Positions 54,887-63,980 of a stretch of 64,000 nt of DNA are shown one piece after another. The notes beneath the pieces are model-generated. The model was not told the DNA's origin and ran no database searches. It worked only from the letters and a program-made list of their open reading frames with translations. Numbering within the stretch: position 1 is the first letter of the stretch; each line of letters begins with the position of its first letter. The translations under genes and the position numbers were made by a program. Source of the stretch: Aestuariibaculum sediminum (GTDB lineage Bacteria > Bacteroidota > Bacteroidia > Flavobacteriales > Flavobacteriaceae); assembly GCF_014596945.1 (NCBI RefSeq), contig NZ_JACVXB010000003.1:540432-604431 (forward strand). Direction: 5' to 3'.

Positions 54887-55498
54887 TTAAGATTCAAAAA
54901 ACGCATCAGAAGACATGCAAGAATTATACTGTGGCGTATACGGGTCGTACTTTTGTACTTCATCATGTAATGCTTCTGCCGAAGTATACGCAAACAACGT
55001 ATAGCGTCTAACAAATAACAAATAACTGTATAGATAATACCTTTCATTTCTCACACTATCCTCTGGAGAAGAATTTACCAACGTCATAACCTGTTCGGCT
55101 TCTTCATTTTCAACATCAAAATAATTTGACACAATAAGGGTATAATCGAATTTATCACCTTCTAATATAGATTTACCCGTTAACGCCTTAAAGGTCTTAC
55201 TAAAAACTTCCGCTCCTTTCAAAAACGTTTGTTGCTCTGTATCGTTTATAACATCTTTTAATAAAAGATCTAAAAACTGAGGCGTATTAACTGTAGATGC
55301 TGCTGGTAACAAGCCTTGTGGAACAATAACATTTGCTAAACTTTCAATGGCATAGGCTTGTTCTTCATTTAAAAATAAAGGTTTCCAATTAATGCGATGT
55401 TTTGCCTCACATGAAGACAAAATTTGCATAATAGTTGGCGTTGCTATGGCGTAGCCTAAACCTAATCCTAAAGTTTTTAACGATTGTCTTCTATCCAT
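54887..55498 (-). CDS. Gluconate 2-dehydrogenase subunit 3-like protein with Tat signal
   Basis: 203 residues. The N-terminus MDRRQSLKTLGLGLG is a twin-arginine signal followed by a hydrophobic stretch. The body matches the small-subunit family that accompanies periplasmic FAD-dependent GMC dehydrogenases (FLNEEQAYAIESLANVIVPQ near residue 45). In characterised systems the small subunit carries the export signal and takes the flavoprotein along. It lies 3 bp downstream of a GMC oxidoreductase gene that has no signal of its own, which fits this scheme. Confidence 0.9.
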   Translation of the reverse strand: MDRRQSLKTLGLGLGYAIATPTIMQILSSCEAKHRINWKPLFLNEEQAYAIESLANVIVPQGLLPAASTVNTPQFLDLLLKDVINDTEQQTFLKGAEVFSKTFKALTGKSILEGDKFDYTLIVSNYFDVENEEAEQVMTLVNSSPEDSVRNERYYLYSYLLFVRRYTLFAYTSAEALHDEVQKYDPYTPQYNSCMSSDAFFES

Positions 55499-55500
55499 AA

Positions 55501-57204
55501 TTAAAATGTTTTACTTTTAATTTGTTCTGCTGCATGATTAGCCGCCCTTGCGGAAAGCGCCATATAGGTTAATGATGGATTTTGGTACGGCGAAGACGTC
55601 ATACAAGCACCATCGGTAACGTAAACATTAGGTACGGCATGTATCTGGTTATGCTTATTTAAAACCGAAGTTTTCGGATCTCGCCCCATCCTCGCGGTTC
55701 CCATTTCATGAATAGCATGTCCTGGAAAACTAGGTGCATTATACCCTTTCACATTTTTAAAGCCAGCCTTCTTTAACATGTTAAAGGCTTCACTTTCCAT
55801 ATCCTCTCGCATTTTCATTTCGTTTTCTTTAAACTCACAATCGAAGGTTATCGTTGGAATTCCCCACTCATCCCTTTTATCGTAATTTAAATACATCCTG
55901 TTCTCGTGATATGGCAAACATTCTCCAAAGCCTGTCATCCCTATTTGCCATGGTCCTGGTTTAAACATTTGTTCCTTTAAGGCTTTACCGTAAGATAACT
56001 CCTTGATTCCGTTTTGCCAATTTGTCCTGCTGGCAGATCCTTGAAAACCAAAACCCCTTAAATAATTTTGCTTAGTTGCCTCATCTCCGAGATTTCGAAA
56101 ACGCGGAATATGAAAACTTGTAGGGCGATGACCTTTGTAATACTTATCATCAAAACCGTCTACTGTGGCCGTTGCTCCAACCCTAAAATGATGATCCATA
56201 AGGTTATGCCCCAATTCGCCACTATCATTACCTAAACCGTTAGGAAATCGTTCTGAAGTAGAGTGCAGTAAAATAGCTGTACTAGCCATTGCTGAAGCAC
56301 AACAAAAAATGACTTTAGCTTTAAAGTGTAATGTTTCGTGAGTTTCTGCATCGATAACTTCAACACCCGTTGCCAACTGTTTTGTATCATCGTAAATAAT
56401 TTTGTTTACAATAGAATGTGGACGTAAAGTCATGTTACCTGTTTTCTTTGCAGCGGGCAATGTTGATGCATTACTACTAAAATAGCCTCCAAACATACAA
56501 CCTCGTATACATTTATTTCGATACTGACAATTTACTCTACCTTCGCGTTCTATATCGCCTGTTAAATGAGCAAATCGCCCCATAATTAAATGGCGATTAT
56601 CGTATTGCTCTGATATTTTGTTTCTGAATTCCTGCTCAACGCAATTCAACTCCATCGGCGGGGTAAAAATGCCATCGGGCAAATGCGGTAATCCTAACTT
56701 TTCACCGCAAACACCAATAAAACTTTCTACCTTATCGTACCAGGGAGAAATATCATTATAACGAATAGGCCAGTCTACCGCAATACCTTCTTTTTTGTTA
56801 GCCTCAAAATCCAAATCACTTAATCTCAAAGTTTGTCGGCCCCAGGTAATTGAACGCCCTCCAACATGATAGCCACGAATCCAATCAAAACGTTTATCTT
56901 CATTATATGGATGTTTTATATCATCAACGAACCAATGTTTCGAATCTTCTCGAATAACATATCCTGTACGATCCTGTTTTTCCTGTCTTTTTCGTTCCTC
57001 ACGACTAAGCAAGCCTCGGTATTTAAAGTCCCAAGGCTCCTTATTCATTGTTGGATAATCTTTAATATGTTCAACATTTCTGCCACGCTCTAAAACCAAG
57101 GTTTTTAAACCTTGCTCGCATAATTCTTTAGCTGCCCATCCGCCTGAGATACCTGTCCCAATAACGATGGCATCATAAACTTCTTCATTATTAAACTCAC
57201 TCAT
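55501..57204 (-). CDS. GMC-family FAD oxidoreductase
   Basis: 567 residues. The FAD-binding Rossmann motif YDAIVIGTGISGGWAAKEL opens the protein (about 10-28), followed by GGRSITWGRQTLRL (about 115-128) and the GMC C-terminal domain (about 430-560) with the active-site pair His in HEMGTARMG and Asn in PYQNPSLTY. This arrangement is that of membrane-side sugar/polyol dehydrogenases that oxidise a ring hydroxyl, often C3. No signal peptide: export probably depends on the Tat-bearing partner downstream. Third of four genes in the operon. Confidence 0.93.
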   Translation of the reverse strand: MSEFNNEEVYDAIVIGTGISGGWAAKELCEQGLKTLVLERGRNVEHIKDYPTMNKEPWDFKYRGLLSREERKRQEKQDRTGYVIREDSKHWFVDDIKHPYNEDKRFDWIRGYHVGGRSITWGRQTLRLSDLDFEANKKEGIAVDWPIRYNDISPWYDKVESFIGVCGEKLGLPHLPDGIFTPPMELNCVEQEFRNKISEQYDNRHLIMGRFAHLTGDIEREGRVNCQYRNKCIRGCMFGGYFSSNASTLPAAKKTGNMTLRPHSIVNKIIYDDTKQLATGVEVIDAETHETLHFKAKVIFCCASAMASTAILLHSTSERFPNGLGNDSGELGHNLMDHHFRVGATATVDGFDDKYYKGHRPTSFHIPRFRNLGDEATKQNYLRGFGFQGSASRTNWQNGIKELSYGKALKEQMFKPGPWQIGMTGFGECLPYHENRMYLNYDKRDEWGIPTITFDCEFKENEMKMREDMESEAFNMLKKAGFKNVKGYNAPSFPGHAIHEMGTARMGRDPKTSVLNKHNQIHAVPNVYVTDGACMTSSPYQNPSLTYMALSARAANHAAEQIKSKTF

Positions 57205-57234
57205 TAAGTATCCAATATTTTCTTTCGTAATAAA

Positions 57235-60200
57235 TTATTTAGTTAAATCTTTTACTCTTATGTTTCGAAACCAAAGTTCGGAACCATGGCCTAAAAATCC
57301 AATATGACCTGAATTTCTTTTTAACCCTGGATGGTCTTTATGGTCGGCGGTTCCATTTTTGGAGGCTTCTTTAATATTACTATCAACAATAACTGTTCCG
57401 TTTAAGGTAATTTTAATATGGTCGCCCTTTACCTCTACCTCTTCATAATTCCATTCTCCAACGGGATTTAAAAATCCTCTTTTCGCGGCCACAATACCAT
57501 ACACTGAACCGTGATATTGATACGGCTCCAAATTAGCATAAATTGATGCGGTATTATCTAAAATTTGCAACTCTTTACCAACATAAGCGACGTCTCCTTC
57601 TAATGGGGCATGTATACCCAAGCCATTATTTGCCCCTGCTGTTAGTTTAAACTCAAATCGGAAAATAAAATCTGAATATTCTTGAGCAGTAAACAAATTA
57701 CCGTGTCCACCCTGCTTTGGTCGCACCGCAATCTCATTATTTTCTACCACATAATCAACCTTATTACCAATCCAATGATCTAAATCTCGACCATTAAATA
57801 AAGATTTGAAACCAGAATCTCGTTCTTCCTGACTTAATAAATCATCACCCGAAACAATTTCTCTAACATATATATTTCTGAATCCTAAATCCTCGCCATG
57901 CGCCTGTAACTCTATGGCTTCTTTGGGAAAAATATCCATACTTCTGTCCCAATAATTTTCTAACGGAACATTATCGGTAACTAAAACTCCATTAAGATAA
58001 ACTGTTACTCGATTTCCTATCATTTTAATTCTAAACGTATTCCAGTCATTGATGGGGTTATCGGCAACCACCAATGGCTTGCTTTCGTTTTTTTGGTTAT
58101 TATACAACCCCCCACTACCTACTTGTGCGCCAACATTTGTTCTGGCAATATCCCAAATTTGCACTTGTGGAGTTCCTCTTAAATAAATACCGCTGTCACC
58201 ACCATGTGTAATTTTCCAGTCTACTAACATTTCAAAATCACCATAATCCTTAATGGTGCATATGTTATTATACCCTTCACCTTTAAAACCTATTACTCCA
58301 TCTTTAACAAACCAATCTTTCAACATTTGTGTATTAGCAACAGATTGAGACTTGGCGAGTTCTGCTTTAGACATTTTTTGACGCGCGATTGGATTTTTAA
58401 CTAAGCCTTCCCAGCCGCTTAAATCCTTTCCATTAAAAATAGAAACATAACCTTCATCCTTTGGCATATTTTCTAAAAACTCCTTCACGTCTAGTTTTAT
58501 ATATTGACTATCTGGGCCTGTTAAATGATTGACACTTCTCGACACGATATCTTTAACAACTATACCACTTAATGCATCGTTTTTTCCTGGTGTTGGTAAT
58601 GCTATTTTAATTACAGCATTGGCTGCGTGAGCCCGTAAGCTAGAATCATCTAAAAACTCGGAAACAAAAACTAAAGATAAAAACGTTTTAATATTTGACA
58701 CCTGAGTGATAATTTGTTTTTGTTCATCTGTTGTTTTAGCATAGTCGTTCAACTTTCTTACTAAAAGTAATTTTTGGTCATCAGGCACTCCTGAATTACT
58801 AACCTTTTTCAAATATGCTTTAAATGCCTGAGATTTTATATTTGAATTTTGTTCAACCACATTGAACAATACTGGAAGTGCTTCATTATTTTTCCATTCT
58901 GATAGAGTTTGAATGGCTAATATTCTAGAAGCTTCATCTCCTGATTCCAAAACATTAGACACTAAAAGTAATGCTTCTTCACTCGCAAGCTCTGATAATA
59001 GTGGAATCCATTTTGATTTGTTTTTATCGTTTTTAAAAGCCTGATAAACCAAAACATTTTGGGAATCATCTTCGGTTTCTAAAATTGTAAGGATTCCTTT
59101 TTGTAGATTTTGAATATTATCGTTATCTGTTTCGTTTGATAACAACTCAATCATTTCCTCTAAATTTTCGTTCACCACTAAATACGGTAAGGCTTCGTAA
59201 ACTGTTTTATTTAAGTAAGAATCATCAATTTCTAAAAGTGACACTACTTTATCGAACTGTTCGTTAGCATGTCTGGCTGCAAAAACGCGAACCAAAACCT
59301 TTTTACCATTCGAAGAGACGGCTTCTAACTTACTCGCTAATAGGCTGCAGTCTTTTAAAGAAACGACCTTTAATAAGGTTTCCTCAATGGCTTTAAATTC
59401 AGCATCAGATTGCGCAATTTCTAACTGATTTAATAAAACAGGCAAAGCCTTTTCCTTAGCCTGATAATCCATAGATTTAACTCCCCCAATACGAACGTTC
59501 TCACTTTTAGAGTTTACAGCTTTCAGTAAACAGTCATTAAACACCGCTTCACTCTCACTTGTTTGCAGCATATTAATAACTAACAATTTAACATCATCTG
59601 AAGATTTTTTGAACACTTTAATCCATTTCGATATATTATTTGAATGAAGATGTTTTGAAGCTTCATCCAGAACAACTGCTTTATATGCCAAATCGCCTTT
59701 ATTAACCTCCTTTAATAATATTTTGGTTGCATCATTTCCGTTTGATATCAATCGCACGCCTGCTGAGCGGTAATGCAATTGGTTGTCGTTATTACAATTT
59801 TCTAATAATAACTTACCTAGTTCAACACTTAAATCGGTATTTCCTGAATCTTTTAAAACATTAGCATAATGAATGAAGGCTAAAATAGCTTTAGATTCGT
59901 CTAAATTATAATCGGCATTTTTTACCGCGCCTATTAAATAACCTGACGAATCTATCAACCCAATATTAGCTAAAGCTAACAAAGCACTTTGCTTCACAGG
60001 AATTGAAGCTGATTTTCCCAAGTCGTATAAGGTATTTACAGCTGGCTCATATTTTAATTGCCCTAAAACATCTATAAATGCTGGTTTATCATCATTATTT
60101 GCTTTAGCTAAACCCTTTAAAACAATTTGCGCTGCCTCCTCTGTACCAATTGATTGTAACGCAGAGAGCGCAGGTTTAAATAATTCATTATCAGACAAAT

Positions 60201-60627
60201 AAACTTTAAAAACAGGAACACTTAAGTTAGTTCCGCAAAAATTTAATCGCTGTATTAAAAAAGTACTTAATTCCACATCAGATTCAGACTGCAAGGCTTT
60301 TAATAAAGCCTGTTCTACAATATGTTCTGAATCTAAATCTGGGTGTCCTCCACTAAAAACGGCTGCACTTTGAATGGCATAACGTACTCGAGTATCGTCT
60401 CCAGTCCCTAAAGGTTCAAGCATTTTGGTAAACTCATAAACACCTTCAACATCGAGGAAAATCATTTCCTGCATGAGTTTATCTTTATGATTTAAATCTT
60501 TGGTTGGTAATTGTGCCAGAATATCGGCAACTTTTGTTTCTATGGTTCGGTTTATTTGACCTGATATTGTATTTACAGCACTGAAAAACAAAACTGCAGT
60601 ACATATATATAATATTATTCTTTTCAT
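57235..60627 (-). CDS. HEAT-repeat protein with two DUF1080 (3-keto-disaccharide hydrolase) domains
   Basis: 1130 residues. Signal peptide (about 1-23), then about 700 residues of HEAT-like helical repeats, then two 3keto-disac_hyd domains: 725-925 (FNGKDLSGWEG, GDSGIYLRG, FRNIYVREI) and 938-1130 (FNGRDLDHWIG, NNGLGIHAPL, FRNIRVKDL). DUF1080 members cleave 3-keto-glycosides by elimination or hydrolysis after the C3 hydroxyl has been oxidised. Two copies plus a long HEAT scaffold in one secreted chain is a distinctive build. It sits between the Gfo/Idh/MocA and GMC genes (gaps 19 and 30 bp), so all act on one substrate in the periplasm. Substrate unknown. Confidence 0.93.
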   Translation of the reverse strand: MKRIILYICTAVLFFSAVNTISGQINRTIETKVADILAQLPTKDLNHKDKLMQEMIFLDVEGVYEFTKMLEPLGTGDDTRVRYAIQSAAVFSGGHPDLDSEHIVEQALLKALQSESDVELSTFLIQRLNFCGTNLSVPVFKVYLSDNELFKPALSALQSIGTEEAAQIVLKGLAKANNDDKPAFIDVLGQLKYEPAVNTLYDLGKSASIPVKQSALLALANIGLIDSSGYLIGAVKNADYNLDESKAILAFIHYANVLKDSGNTDLSVELGKLLLENCNNDNQLHYRSAGVRLISNGNDATKILLKEVNKGDLAYKAVVLDEASKHLHSNNISKWIKVFKKSSDDVKLLVINMLQTSESEAVFNDCLLKAVNSKSENVRIGGVKSMDYQAKEKALPVLLNQLEIAQSDAEFKAIEETLLKVVSLKDCSLLASKLEAVSSNGKKVLVRVFAARHANEQFDKVVSLLEIDDSYLNKTVYEALPYLVVNENLEEMIELLSNETDNDNIQNLQKGILTILETEDDSQNVLVYQAFKNDKNKSKWIPLLSELASEEALLLVSNVLESGDEASRILAIQTLSEWKNNEALPVLFNVVEQNSNIKSQAFKAYLKKVSNSGVPDDQKLLLVRKLNDYAKTTDEQKQIITQVSNIKTFLSLVFVSEFLDDSSLRAHAANAVIKIALPTPGKNDALSGIVVKDIVSRSVNHLTGPDSQYIKLDVKEFLENMPKDEGYVSIFNGKDLSGWEGLVKNPIARQKMSKAELAKSQSVANTQMLKDWFVKDGVIGFKGEGYNNICTIKDYGDFEMLVDWKITHGGDSGIYLRGTPQVQIWDIARTNVGAQVGSGGLYNNQKNESKPLVVADNPINDWNTFRIKMIGNRVTVYLNGVLVTDNVPLENYWDRSMDIFPKEAIELQAHGEDLGFRNIYVREIVSGDDLLSQEERDSGFKSLFNGRDLDHWIGNKVDYVVENNEIAVRPKQGGHGNLFTAQEYSDFIFRFEFKLTAGANNGLGIHAPLEGDVAYVGKELQILDNTASIYANLEPYQYHGSVYGIVAAKRGFLNPVGEWNYEEVEVKGDHIKITLNGTVIVDSNIKEASKNGTADHKDHPGLKRNSGHIGFLGHGSELWFRNIRVKDLTK

Positions 60628-60646
60628 TAAATTCTTAAATTTTTAA

Positions 60647-61915
60647 TTAATATGCCCAAGCACTTCGTTCTGGTTGATGAATTAATCTGTTAGCTTCTTC
60701 ATCGTTAATAAATTCTTGTTTTACCGGATCAAAATGAAGTGTTCTACCTAGACGCAACGCTGTAATTCCCATATTAACTATTGTAGCCGATCGATGACCA
60801 TTTTCCTCATTTAATGCGAACTTTTTGCGACTTTTTACCGAATCTGAAAACACCGTTATTTGTTCTTCTGGATCAGGCATACTATTAATAATGCCCTCAA
60901 TATTTGGAATATCAGATTTAAATCCGTTGAATATTTTTCCGTCTGGCCCCTCTAAATAGGCTGCATTTTTATCTTCGTTGGCGCCATCCAAAATAATTTG
61001 ACAACCATCTTCATACGTAAAGATAATTTTTCTCCATGTACCTATAGCATCGTAATGTTGCTGTGGTGCATCTACTTCAACTTTTACCGGACTTGTATTA
61101 TCTTTTCCTAAAAAATACTGTACTGGATCTATATAGTGCTGCCCCATATCTCCAAGTCCGCCACCGTCATAATCCCAATAGCCTCTAAAAGTAGTATGTA
61201 CCCTGTGAGCATTATATGGTTTTTCTGGTGCTGGCCCCAGCCACATATTATAATCCAAATTATCGGGTATATTTTGCGGTTTTAAATTCTCCTTCCCGAC
61301 CCAGTAAAACTTCCAGTTAAAACCAGTTACTCCACTAATGGTTACTTTTAAAGGCCAGCCCAAAACTCCGCTGTCTACAACTTTCTTTAATTTATTTACA
61401 GGAGTACCCATCCCGTAAAAATTATCCTTAAATCGAAACCAGGTATTTAATCGAAACATGCGTCCATGTTGCTTCATTGCTTCTACTACACGTTTACCTT
61501 CTCCTATCGTTCTGGTCATTGGTTTTTCGCACCATACATCCTTACCTGCTTCAGCTGCCATAATAGACATTATTGCGTGCCAATGTGGAGGGGTTGCAAT
61601 ATGAACAATATCTATATCGGGACGTGCGAGTACTTCTCTAAAATCCCTATAACCTTTAACATCGTTCCCTAGTTTACTTAACGTATCAGATAAATGTTTT
61701 CCATCGGCATCACATACAGCCATTAAGCGTGTACCCTCGTAATTCAAATGGGCCTGCCCCATACCTCCTACTCCTATTACTGCTTTTGTTAATTGGTCGC
61801 TAGGTGCAATAAAATTATTTCCACCCATAACATGTCTAGGTATAATACTAATCCCAGCTGTAGCGACAATTGCTTTCTTAACAAAGTCTCTTCTATTTGT
61901 AACTTGTTTCTTCAT
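60647..61915 (-). CDS. Gfo/Idh/MocA-family oxidoreductase with Tat signal
   Basis: 422 residues. The N-terminus MKKQVTNRRDFVKKAIVATAG is a twin-arginine signal, so the enzyme is exported folded with its nucleotide cofactor, as known for glucose-fructose oxidoreductase. The NAD(P)-binding GVGGMGQAH (about 47-55), the catalytic-region EKPM (about 133-136) and a C-terminal Gfo/Idh/MocA substrate domain are clear. First gene of the operon; it may oxidise or reduce C3 of the sugar using a bound nicotinamide. Confidence 0.93.
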   Translation of the reverse strand: MKKQVTNRRDFVKKAIVATAGISIIPRHVMGGNNFIAPSDQLTKAVIGVGGMGQAHLNYEGTRLMAVCDADGKHLSDTLSKLGNDVKGYRDFREVLARPDIDIVHIATPPHWHAIMSIMAAEAGKDVWCEKPMTRTIGEGKRVVEAMKQHGRMFRLNTWFRFKDNFYGMGTPVNKLKKVVDSGVLGWPLKVTISGVTGFNWKFYWVGKENLKPQNIPDNLDYNMWLGPAPEKPYNAHRVHTTFRGYWDYDGGGLGDMGQHYIDPVQYFLGKDNTSPVKVEVDAPQQHYDAIGTWRKIIFTYEDGCQIILDGANEDKNAAYLEGPDGKIFNGFKSDIPNIEGIINSMPDPEEQITVFSDSVKSRKKFALNEENGHRSATIVNMGITALRLGRTLHFDPVKQEFINDEEANRLIHQPERSAWAY

Positions 61916-62010
61916 TCAGTAAAGTTTAATTGATTAACTAAATAACTATGCAAGTTTTAAAGTCTTGCCATATTTATAACTGTAAATCTAGTCGTGAAGA
62001 TGTAGTATTA

Positions 62011-62029
62011 GGGGTAATAAAAAGGGTAA
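62011..62029 (-). promoter_or_regulatory. Candidate operator: tandem TTACCC repeats
   Basis: On the minus strand TTACCC occurs twice with a 12-bp period (plus-strand gggtaa at 62012-62017 and 62024-62029). The pair is about 100 bp before the start of the operon's first gene and just past the end of the regulator gene. SARP-type regulators bind direct repeats on about one DNA turn, so this is a plausible binding site for the neighbouring regulator. Confidence 0.4.
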
Positions 62030-62047
62030 CTACCTAAAATTGTGATG

Positions 62048-63850
62048 TTAATTTGTAACTTTTCGAGAATAAGGTTCTCCGTAATATTGTTCGTACAACT
62101 TATAGAAATGTTCGGAAACTTTTTGCGCCGACATGTGTTTGCCTTGTTTAATCAGTAAATTTACTTTTATGTTTACCGCTTCTTCATGTAAAGCATCTAT
62201 AATTAGAATAACTTCACAAAGTTCCATTTTTTTATCGTCATTAATTTTTTCATTAACCAAAAATGGTGTTAAATATTCTAAAATGAAATTATCGAATTTA
62301 GATTTGAAAATATCAATCCAATCCATATTAAAATTAGGAAGTAATTGACCATGTTTTAATATTGACAAACACTCCCAAATATCACCCATTTCATGTTCCT
62401 TTTTATTATAAGAAAATAAATTTGGTAATAATTTCTTTAGGTGAAATAAATCAATTCGATAAGGCTCATCAGCAAAAATTTTCCATTTTTTATCTTCATA
62501 AACTACTGATATCCCCTTAAGCTCCTTAAAAATATTCCTAATTTCCTTTATTTGAGTACTTCTATTATTTTTAGCTTGTGCTGCCGAAAAACCAGGCCAT
62601 AAGACTTCTCCCATTTTTTTAGAGGTGATACCATCCTCTTTAAGCGTAAACAAGATTAAACACAACAGTAATTCCGTACGCTTTGGTGAAAACTTGTGTG
62701 TAATATTTTCTCCAACACTGTTTGTAACACGAAATCCACCCAAACAAACTATACTATAGTTTACCGGTTTTAACGTTGTAGCCTTAGATTCAAAACTCGT
62801 GCGTTTTAGCGCCTCATAATTCGTGCTATTTAACGTCTTAACGTGTCGCTTTTTCTTAATCGAAAGGTAAAGCGTTAATACAAGAAGTAATACACCAACA
62901 CCAATTAAAATAAAAATTAACAGAACATTCGAATCATTATTTACAATTGGAATACCAGAGGTATAGACCTGCTTAATTTCATCATCGCTCAAGGCTCTTT
63001 GCCATAAAGCAAAATTACTCATTAAACCCTTATAGTTTTCTCCCCAAATATTTGACCCTATTAATATGGAATGATTTGTTTGGTTAATACCAGAAGCTTT
63101 AATCGTACTGACTTTATTTCCATTTACATAAAAATCAATTTCATTATTTGGTAAATAAACATAAGCGATATGGGACCAAACATTTTTAGTAATAGACTCA
63201 CTTTTACTTGAATGATCCTTTATACTAGGCGTCGTAAAAATTAAGTTTCCGTCAAATATTTTAGCCGAAAACACCTTCCCCTTTCCTACAATACTCTGAA
63301 TACCAGCAACAGACTTTGGTTTAATCCACGCAGAAATAGTTAACTCTTCAAAAATATCATCTTTACCAGACCTTAAGTCTATATAACTTGAAGTTCCATT
63401 GAAGGAAGCCACCTTACCTAATTTAGAATCATTAACAAAAGCGATATGTTTATATATATATTCCGCGTTTGAATTAGTAAAGGCATTCGTTTTTTTATTG
63501 AGAGGTAAAAAAATATTGAGTTTATCTTTTATCTCATATTTAACAGCGCTAAAAACCTTTATACTATCGGCTTTGAAACTATTAAAATCGAAAATATCGG
63601 GAGTAAACCAAAACCCTCTTTTTTGCGGAGTCAAAGTTTTTGAATTAGAGAAGAATGTATCAGTCGTTTTCTTTCCTGGATACTCTTTCCAACTAACACT
63701 CTGTAATGCTTCCCCATTTATCTCAGCAGTAGCATAATAAGAAAACTTCAATTTTTCAAATACTTTTAAGCTATCTACGGATGTTTGCGCAACAATAATT
63801 GTAGTTATAAAAAAGAAGTAAAAAAACAGATTTCCTTTTAGTTTAGCCAT
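62048..63850 (-). CDS. Membrane-spanning LamG-sensor / SARP-like transcription regulator
   Basis: 600 residues. Order: signal peptide or anchor (about 6-21), a periplasmic region, a LamG/concanavalin-like jellyroll domain (about 145-300: GKVASFNGTSSYIDL, LTISAWIKPKS, WSHIAYVY, IDFYVNGNKV, LWQRALSDDEI), one membrane span (309-331), a SARP/OmpR-type winged helix (about 366-465: CLGGFRV, FSPKRTELLLCLILF, MGEVLWPGFS, STQIKEIRNIFKEL) and a helical BTAD-like domain (about 480-596). The order implies an outside glycan sensor and an inside DNA-binding unit in one chain. Divergence from neighbours: it is transcribed leftward into the 3-keto-glycoside operon and 132 bp from it, so that operon is the likely target. 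Confidence 0.85.
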   Translation of the reverse strand: MAKLKGNLFFYFFFITTIIVAQTSVDSLKVFEKLKFSYYATAEINGEALQSVSWKEYPGKKTTDTFFSNSKTLTPQKRGFWFTPDIFDFNSFKADSIKVFSAVKYEIKDKLNIFLPLNKKTNAFTNSNAEYIYKHIAFVNDSKLGKVASFNGTSSYIDLRSGKDDIFEELTISAWIKPKSVAGIQSIVGKGKVFSAKIFDGNLIFTTPSIKDHSSKSESITKNVWSHIAYVYLPNNEIDFYVNGNKVSTIKASGINQTNHSILIGSNIWGENYKGLMSNFALWQRALSDDEIKQVYTSGIPIVNNDSNVLLIFILIGVGVLLLVLTLYLSIKKKRHVKTLNSTNYEALKRTSFESKATTLKPVNYSIVCLGGFRVTNSVGENITHKFSPKRTELLLCLILFTLKEDGITSKKMGEVLWPGFSAAQAKNNRSTQIKEIRNIFKELKGISVVYEDKKWKIFADEPYRIDLFHLKKLLPNLFSYNKKEHEMGDIWECLSILKHGQLLPNFNMDWIDIFKSKFDNFILEYLTPFLVNEKINDDKKMELCEVILIIDALHEEAVNIKVNLLIKQGKHMSAQKVSEHFYKLYEQYYGEPYSRKVTN

Positions 63851-63920
63851 AGTTACAAAACGAGGCTGTAAGGTATAAAAAACTTGTATCTTAAAAAAGG
63901 ATGCTCAGATAAGTTAGGAC

Positions 63921-63957
63921 AAAAAAAAATCCTCAGTCTGTTAGAAGACTGAGGATT
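63921..63957 (-). terminator. Strong terminator for a gene off the right edge
   Basis: aatcctcagtct / agactgaggatt (63929-63940, 63946-63957 approximately), followed on the minus strand by nine T residues. It must close a leftward gene that ends at or beyond the window's right edge. It also separates that gene from the LamG regulator. Confidence 0.85.
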
Positions 63958-63961
63958 ATAA

Positions 63962-63980
63962 ATACTGAACTTGATTCAGT
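63962..63980. repeat. Short palindrome tactgaacttgattcagta
   Basis: A perfect 7-bp inverted repeat around cttga. The ctgaacttgattcag core is a common dispersed palindrome in flavobacterial chromosomes. With the terminator next to it, it forms a double hairpin at the end of the neighbouring transcription unit. Confidence 0.45.

Noticed and set aside
54629..55011. Two rightward ORFs across tRNA-Phe
   Set aside because: They read through the tRNA, its terminator and the end of the neighbouring gene; artefacts of an AT-rich open frame.
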